Assembly: GCA_050247235.1 (NCBI GenBank)
Contig: JBFWUN010000023.1
Span: forward strand, 1 to 64,000
Source: CAIKBL01 sp050247235
GTDB taxonomy: Bacteria; Pseudomonadota; Gammaproteobacteria; Ga0077536
DNA: 64,000 nucleotides
Direction of reading: 5' to 3'
Part shown: positions 59,601 to 64,000 of the stretch, piece after piece
Layout: each line of letters starts with the position of its first letter
Numbering within the stretch: position 1 is the stretch's first letter
Program-made: the position numbers and the translations under genes
The notes under the pieces: generated by a model
What the model was told of the DNA's origin: nothing
The model's database searches: none
What the model saw: the letters and a program-made list of their open reading frames with translations, nothing else

Positions 59601-60953
59601 TCAGTTCGAGTTCTTCTGGCCCGTGAGACTCGCCAGCTGCTTGGTGAGCAGGTCACCGGTCTGGGTCAGCCGCGACACCAGCGAATCGAGCGAGGCGAAC
59701 TGCTGGGTGAAGCGCAGCTGCACCTGGCGCAGCCGTTCCTCGAGTCGCGTCTTGCGGTCGTCGTTCTGGCGCAGTTCGCTGTCCAGGCCCTGGGTGCGCC
59801 CGTCGAGCGGGCCGCCGGTCGCGAGGAAGCTGTCGGCCAGGTTCCTGAGCTTGACGGCAAGGCCGTTGTCGGGATCGGCGAAGAGGTTCGCGATGCCCTC
59901 GAAGTCGTTGCCGAGCGCGCCGCCGAGCGTCTTGGTGTTGAGCTCGAGCGTGCCGCTTTTCTGCGTGGAAATCCCGATTTCGAACGCGTTCGAGAAGGTA
60001 CTTTCCGCGCGGCTCTGCGCGTTCAGCACCGCGCGCATCTGCGACTCGATGTTGAGCAGCACCGGGCTGTCCGGCTTCAGTACTTCCCTGCGCATCTTGC
60101 CCATCAGGCCGACCAGGTCGGAATAGGCCTTCGTGAATTCCTGGACCGAACGCTCCACCGCGCCGGTATCCCGCTCCACGTTGAGCGTCACGGTGCCGGC
60201 CTTCTTCAGCGTGATGCTGACGCCCTGGATGGCCTCGGTCAGCGTGTTCGAACTGCTCGTGACGTCGAACTGGCCTTCGAGCTTCACGCTCGCGTCGAGA
60301 TCCGCCACGTTGAACCCCGCCGTCGCATCGCGATCGGCGTTCAGCGTCGTGAGGGTAAAAGGATCCGCCGCACTGTAGCTCACCGTCAGCGCACTCGCGC
60401 TGCCCGTGCCGTTGGCCGCCAAGGTCAACCGGTAACCGAGATCGTCCTTCATCACGGACGCGGTGACCCCGGTATTCGAGGTGGAGGCGTTGATCTCGTC
60501 CCGCACCTGGTTCAAGGTCTTGCCGCCGATCTCGACGACGAAGTTGCTGCCCCCGGTTCCGATCGTCATCGTGTCGCCGGCGGTGCCGATGACCGTGGTG
60601 TCCGCGTCGGCGAATACCTGTGTGGAGGCCATGCGGTGGTTCTCCGCGATGCGGTTCACCTGCAGGGAGTAGACGCCGCGCGCCGCGGTAGCCGACGCAA
60701 TGCCCGACAGCACGTCCTTGTCGGAGGACGTCGCGGTGTAGACCTTGAACTTGGCGAGGTCGGCCAGCTTGGCCACGGCGTCCCGGAAGGACGACACGGC
60801 ACCCTTCAGTGAGCCGTACGCGCTGACTTGCGCTTTGAGCTGGACGTTGCGGCCTTCCAGTGCCACCAGCGGCTGGCGCTCTACGGCCATCAGATTCTCG
60901 ATGATGCCGTTGACGTCGAGGCCGGATCCGATGCCGGGAGAACTCAAAGCCAT
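59601..60953 (-). CDS. fliD: Flagellar filament cap protein FliD (HAP2)
   Basis: A 450-residue protein. N-terminal SSPGIGSGLDVNGIIENLMAVERQPL; middle AGTVTLNVERDTGAVERSVQEFTKAYSDLVGLM; C-terminal coiled-coil end KTRLEERLRQVQLRFTQQFASLDSLVSRLTQTGDLLTKQL. It caps the growing filament. Third gene of fliC-flaG-fliD on the minus strand. Confidence 0.96.
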   Translation of the reverse strand: MALSSPGIGSGLDVNGIIENLMAVERQPLVALEGRNVQLKAQVSAYGSLKGAVSSFRDAVAKLADLAKFKVYTATSSDKDVLSGIASATAARGVYSLQVNRIAENHRMASTQVFADADTTVIGTAGDTMTIGTGGSNFVVEIGGKTLNQVRDEINASTSNTGVTASVMKDDLGYRLTLAANGTGSASALTVSYSAADPFTLTTLNADRDATAGFNVADLDASVKLEGQFDVTSSSNTLTEAIQGVSITLKKAGTVTLNVERDTGAVERSVQEFTKAYSDLVGLMGKMRREVLKPDSPVLLNIESQMRAVLNAQSRAESTFSNAFEIGISTQKSGTLELNTKTLGGALGNDFEGIANLFADPDNGLAVKLRNLADSFLATGGPLDGRTQGLDSELRQNDDRKTRLEERLRQVQLRFTQQFASLDSLVSRLTQTGDLLTKQLASLTGQKNSN

Positions 60954-61014
60954 GCCGTGATCCTCGTCGTGCGGGCGGCGGCCGAACCTGGTCCGCCCCT
61001 GTGCACGGGGTTGT

Positions 61015-61395
61015 TCAGGCGCGTTCCTCGAGCAGCACGCCCGCGGTCTCGCGCAATCGTTCGGCGATCGCCAGCAGTTCCTCGGACGGGATCTGCCGGA
61101 TCACCTCCCGGGTTTCCGTGTCGATGACCTTGACCACGGTATCCCCGGATCCCTTGTCGACGCTGAACTGCAGGCTGCGATGCAGGTTCTGCACGTGCGC
61201 CGTGAGATTGTCGAGCGCCTTGTCCAGCGCCTCCGAATCGAGCGCGGACGTCGGTGTCCGCGAGGTCCTTGCGTAGTGGGCCGCGCCTGCCTGGGTCTGG
61301 GCCGCGGGCGCGCCGGGCTGCACCGGGGTCAATCCGGTGATCCGGTTGCCGGACCTCAAGTCCGACACGCGTGTAAGGGTCTCTTTCTCGAACAT
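61015..61395 (-). CDS. flaG: FlaG family protein
   Basis: A 126-residue protein whose C-terminal half is the FlaG domain: LQFSVDKGSGDTVVKVIDTETREVIRQIPSEELLAIAERL. The N-terminal half is low-complexity Ala/Pro. FlaG influences filament length in polar flagellates. Located between fliC and fliD as in Pseudomonas and Vibrio. Confidence 0.92.
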   Translation of the reverse strand: MFEKETLTRVSDLRSGNRITGLTPVQPGAPAAQTQAGAAHYARTSRTPTSALDSEALDKALDNLTAHVQNLHRSLQFSVDKGSGDTVVKVIDTETREVIRQIPSEELLAIAERLRETAGVLLEERA

Positions 61396-61428
61396 GATGC
61401 AACCCTCGTCAGCGTGAACGGGGGATCA

Positions 61429-61452
61429 CGAGCGGGACTTGCATCCCGCTCG
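61429..61452 (-). terminator. Hairpin between fliC and flaG
   Basis: CGAGCGGGA...TCCCGCTCG, a perfect 9-bp stem with a 6-nt loop, 37 bp after the fliC stop. No T-run, so it may be an attenuator or mRNA 3'-end stabiliser that gives more flagellin than FlaG/FliD. Confidence 0.55.
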
Positions 61453-61488
61453 CACCCCCCTGCACACCAGCTACGTTGCCGCGGTCGC

Positions 61489-62988
61489 TTAACGGCCGAG
61501 CAGCGAGAGCACCGTCTGCGGCGCCTGGTTCGCCTGGGACACCATCGCCACACCCGCCTGCTGCAGTATCTGCGTGCGGGTCAGGCGCGCGGTTTCCTCG
61601 GCGAAGTCGGCATCCTGGATGCGTCCACGGGCCGCGGTGATGTTCTCACGCACGTTCTCGAGGTTGCGCACCACCGCTTCCATACGGTTGAGCTTCGCAC
61701 CGAGCACCGAACGTTCGCTGTTGATGGTATCGAGCGCTTTCTCGAACACCAGCATCGCGAGGTTCGCCGCCGAGGCGGTTGTCACCGACGCTGCGTTGAC
61801 CGTGGCGTCCGCCAGGGTCGTCGTCGAGCTGCTGACCCCCACCAGGGCCGCGCCCGTGGTCGAGGAGTCATAGCTCGTCGTCAGGTCGCCCAGCGTGTCG
61901 TTCAGCACGATCGCGCCGTTCGCACCGGCCGCCACCGAGGTGGTGCCCGCGGCGAAGAAGGCGGAGATGCCGGCATCCACCGAGGTGTTGGCCGTCACCG
62001 TGATCGCGGCGCCCGTGCGGTTGATCAGCACGATCGCCTCGTCGGTCGCGGTGGCGCCGTCGGGCGTCGCCACCTTCACGGCGGTCACGCCGTGCTGCGA
62101 CGTCAGCGCGTTGATGGCGGTGACGAGATCCGTACCGACGGTGCCGAGCGAGCTGGTGGCGCCGACCGCGCCAATGGCGATGCCGTTGATCGTCAGCGCG
62201 CCGGCGGTGATGCCGTCGATCGCGGCAGCCGTGGTGCCGGCGGACGCGAAGTTGGAGCCGACGAGTCCGTTGCCGAAACCGAACGCGTTGATGCCGGTCT
62301 GGCTGGACACCGCGTTGATCTGGTCAATCTTGGTCTGCGCGACGGTGTCCGCGGCGACCGCGTTGCCGAGGTCCGCGCCTTCGAGGGTCGCGCTGCCGGC
62401 GAGCGCCACGTTGTACGCCACCGAGATGCGGCCCGCGAGCTGCGAGTCGGTCAGCGAGGAGACCGTCGAGTAGTTCGTCGCCACGCCCATGCCGGTCGGC
62501 GACAGGTTGGAGATCGACACGTTGATCGTCTCGTTCACGAACGCGCCGATCTGGAAATCGCCGCTGAATCCGCCGGTCATCAGCTTTTCGCCGTTGTAGC
62601 GGGTCTGGTTCACGATACGGGACATTTCGTCCAGGATCTGGCTGACTTCCTGGTTCAGCGACGAGCGGTCCGACGCCGTGTTGTAGCTGGCCGCCTGCAC
62701 CGCGAGGTCGTGTGCGCGGTTCAGGTTACGGGTCATTTCCTCCATCGCACCTTCCGCGGTCTGCGACACGGAGATACCGTCGTTCGCGTTGCGGATGGCG
62801 ACCGACAGACCGCCGATCTGGGTGGTCATGCGGGTGGCGACGGCGATGCCCGCCGCGTCGTCCTTGGAGCTGTTGATGCGCAGGCCGGAAGACAGGCGCT
62901 GCACCGCGATCGAAAGGTCCATCTGCGTGCGGTTCAGGTTCCGCTGCGCATTCAAGGACATGATGTTCGTGTTGATCGTCTGAGCCAT
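61489..62988 (-). CDS. fliC: Flagellin
   Basis: A 499-residue protein. The N-terminal D0/D1 region (MAQTINTNIMSLNAQRNLNRTQMDLSIAVQRLSSGLRINSSKDDAAG) and C-terminal D0 (DFAEETARLTRTQILQQAGVAMVSQANQAPQTVLSLLGR) are complete. The variable middle, about residues 180-400, is Ala/Thr/Ser-rich and a likely glycosylation target. A TGAGGAGACT ribosome-binding site precedes the start. Only one flagellin gene is in the window. Confidence 0.97.
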   Translation of the reverse strand: MAQTINTNIMSLNAQRNLNRTQMDLSIAVQRLSSGLRINSSKDDAAGIAVATRMTTQIGGLSVAIRNANDGISVSQTAEGAMEEMTRNLNRAHDLAVQAASYNTASDRSSLNQEVSQILDEMSRIVNQTRYNGEKLMTGGFSGDFQIGAFVNETINVSISNLSPTGMGVATNYSTVSSLTDSQLAGRISVAYNVALAGSATLEGADLGNAVAADTVAQTKIDQINAVSSQTGINAFGFGNGLVGSNFASAGTTAAAIDGITAGALTINGIAIGAVGATSSLGTVGTDLVTAINALTSQHGVTAVKVATPDGATATDEAIVLINRTGAAITVTANTSVDAGISAFFAAGTTSVAAGANGAIVLNDTLGDLTTSYDSSTTGAALVGVSSSTTTLADATVNAASVTTASAANLAMLVFEKALDTINSERSVLGAKLNRMEAVVRNLENVRENITAARGRIQDADFAEETARLTRTQILQQAGVAMVSQANQAPQTVLSLLGR

Positions 62989-63091
62989 TTGAGAGTCTCC
63001 TCATGGTTCCTGGCGCGTGGGTGGCGAGCCTGGGAACCGCGTTTCATTGGCGGACATGCCCGACATGGACATTCACCGCCTCCCGCGTGCT

Positions 63092-63119
63092 GTATCGGGA
63101 GGGGCGGCTGGATTCTTGA
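63092..63119 (-). promoter_or_regulatory. Possible sigma-28 promoter of fliC
   Basis: On the minus strand, TCAAGAAT-like (from 63119), then CCCGATAC (63099-63092). TCAA to CCCGATAC spacing is 16 rather than the optimal 15. It is a weaker match than the flgM promoter and 104 bp from the start codon. Confidence 0.35.
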
Positions 63120-63267
63120 GCGGGATTCCGGGGAGTTCCGAATTCTGTGAAGCGCTTTGCGTTATCGGGGCAAATGCCCGGACGCAGTGTTTGCCGGGAG
63201 GGGGGGAGTGCGTGCACCGCGCGCAATGGCCGAGCGTAAACCATGCCCATCGAAGTCGATGAGGCGA

Positions 63268-63380
63268 GGCGCCGGTGCCGGAGAGCCCTGCGACGACGCG
63301 CTCGAGTACCTCCCCGTATCGCTCGTGCGCGCACGTCCTGTGTGCGCACGGTCATCGCAGGGCTCTCCGGCATCGGCGCC
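63268..63380 (+). repeat. Structured intergenic repeat, copy 2 (conserved core, palindromic arms)
   Basis: The arms 63268-63293 and 63355-63380 are 26-nt inverted repeats with one mismatch. Their sequence is different from the arms of copy 1. The 60-bp core (63294-63353) matches copy 1 at 56 positions in the same orientation. Core hairpin GTGCGCGCAC-GTCCT-GTGTGCGCAC (63325-63349) is kept, with a G-T wobble replacing G-C. The other hairpin keeps its TAC/GTA stem while the hexaloop changes to CTCCCC. Confidence 0.85.
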
Positions 63381-63517
63381 GTGGGGGTGGCACCTCCTGC
63401 GTGACTGATGTTCACGCGCAATCAGCTAGCGGCCGCCGGTCCGACGACCTGAAGCCCCGCAGTCGACTTGGCCCGCCGCTTGCAACGCTCGGCGTGAAAC
63501 ATCACGTGGGAGGGGGC

Positions 63518-64000
63518 ATGGGGAAATCCTCGCGAAGACGCACGTCGCGGCAGGCAGCGGACGCGGGCCGGGTGGCGGCGGTTGCGCGGCGGCCCGATCG
63601 CGCCAGCCTGGACGCGGCTGGCCAGGCCACGGCGCAGGCGGCGCGCCTGCACGCCGAAGGCCAGTACCAGGCGGCGTTGAACGCGTATTACGCGGCGCTG
63701 ACACTCGCGCCCGACCACGCCCCGGCGCTGCACGGACTCGGCGTGGTGTGCTTCCAGCTCGGCCGCGCCGATGACGCGATCGTGCTCGTCCGGCGGGCCG
63801 TCCAGGTGGACCCGACGGTGGCCGAGTACCACAACAACCTCGGCACTTTGCTGGCGGCCAGGCGGCAACTCGAGGAGGCAATCGTTTGCCACCACCGGGC
63901 ACTGCAGCTCGCGCCGACGTTCGCCGAAGCCCACAACAACCTTGGCAACGCGCTTCGCCAGTTTGGCCGGTACGACGAGGCGCTGCTGTGCTTCGAACGC
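63518..64000 (+). CDS. TPR-repeat protein, N-terminal part (runs off the window)
   Basis: 161 residues open to the window edge. After a basic N-terminus (MGKSSRRRTSRQAADAG) come tandem tetratricopeptide repeats of 34 residues: AARLHAEGQYQAALNAYYAALTLAPDHAPALHGLG, VCFQLGRADDAIVLVRRAVQVDPTVAEYHNNLG, TLLAARRQLEEAIVCHHRALQLAPTFAEAHNNLG. Such repeats often precede an O-GlcNAc-transferase-like (SPINDLY) domain in flagellin glycosyltransferases. The place beside fliC makes that attractive, but the catalytic part is not visible. Confidence 0.85.
   Translation, partial: MGKSSRRRTSRQAADAGRVAAVARRPDRASLDAAGQATAQAARLHAEGQYQAALNAYYAALTLAPDHAPALHGLGVVCFQLGRADDAIVLVRRAVQVDPTVAEYHNNLGTLLAARRQLEEAIVCHHRALQLAPTFAEAHNNLGNALRQFGRYDEALLCFER

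Larger units (their letters stand above)
62989..63517. other. Long intergenic region between fliC and the TPR gene
   Basis: 529 bp without a supported gene, between divergent fliC and the TPR gene. It contains a candidate fliC sigma-28 promoter (63092-63119), an AT-richer stretch around 63125-63180, and the second copy of the structured repeat (63268-63380). Confidence 0.65.

Noticed and set aside
63145..63180. A second sigma-28-like box (CCCGATAA on the minus strand near 63163-63170) for fliC
   Set aside because: The -10 half matches well but no TAAA-like -35 lies at 15 bp, so it is not listed as a promoter.

Overview
The window is a gene-dense, GC-rich chromosome segment. It most likely comes from a gammaproteobacterium: it carries the order rplU-rpmA-obg, a ribF-lspA-ispH run, a minor-pilin cluster fimT-pilVWXY1E, an FlgM/FlgN/FlgA/CheV/FlgB-L flagellar region with sigma-54 and sigma-28 type promoters, and hopanoid genes. 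No phage, transposase or CRISPR array is visible. Genus cannot be judged from sequence alone.

Layout. (1) 1-6900, minus strand: a phosphonate-type cluster (2OG-Fe(II) oxygenase, nucleotidyltransferase, PEP mutase fused to a second nucleotidyltransferase, start of phosphonopyruvate decarboxylase). It lies directly downstream of a tightly coupled hopanoid operon (squalene synthase family, hpnG, CDP-alcohol phosphatidyltransferase, hpnA). (2) 6989-15784: housekeeping genes (tRNA-Pro, ispB, rplU, rpmA, obg, proB, rpsT, murJ, ribF, lspA, ispH). (3) 15836-25120, minus strand: type IV pilus minor pilins, the giant PilY1 adhesin, PilE and a DUF4124 protein. (4) 25321-33209: an Irr-like Fur-family regulator that appears leaderless, tRNA-Thr, a CFA synthase, a MOSC protein, purEK, and a cobalt-type nitrile hydratase whose beta subunit is split into two genes, followed by a His-tailed activator. 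(5) 33316-45019: accessory metabolism, comprising secreted hypothetical proteins, a GT39 glycosyltransferase, a histone-deacetylase-family amidohydrolase, a CopA-type ATPase, an SDR, a small HD hydrolase, tRNA-Ala, and an arsenosugar pair (ArsS plus a fused GT2-DUF2064 protein). (6) 44957-63400: YcgR, FlgN, FlgM, FlgA, CheV, flgBCDEFGHIJKL, and in the opposite direction fliC-flaG-fliD. (7) 63518-end: start of a TPR protein.

The most unusual structural signal is a two-copy intergenic element (about 54851-54946 and 63268-63380). It has a 60-bp core identical at 56 positions, enclosed by long inverted arms whose sequence differs between the copies while each pair stays self-complementary. The most interesting gene neighbourhood is the hopanoid operon that contains a CDP-alcohol phosphotransferase and abuts genes for making and probably CMP-activating a phosphonate. 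That invites the inference of a phosphonolipid, possibly a phosphonate-bearing hopanoid.
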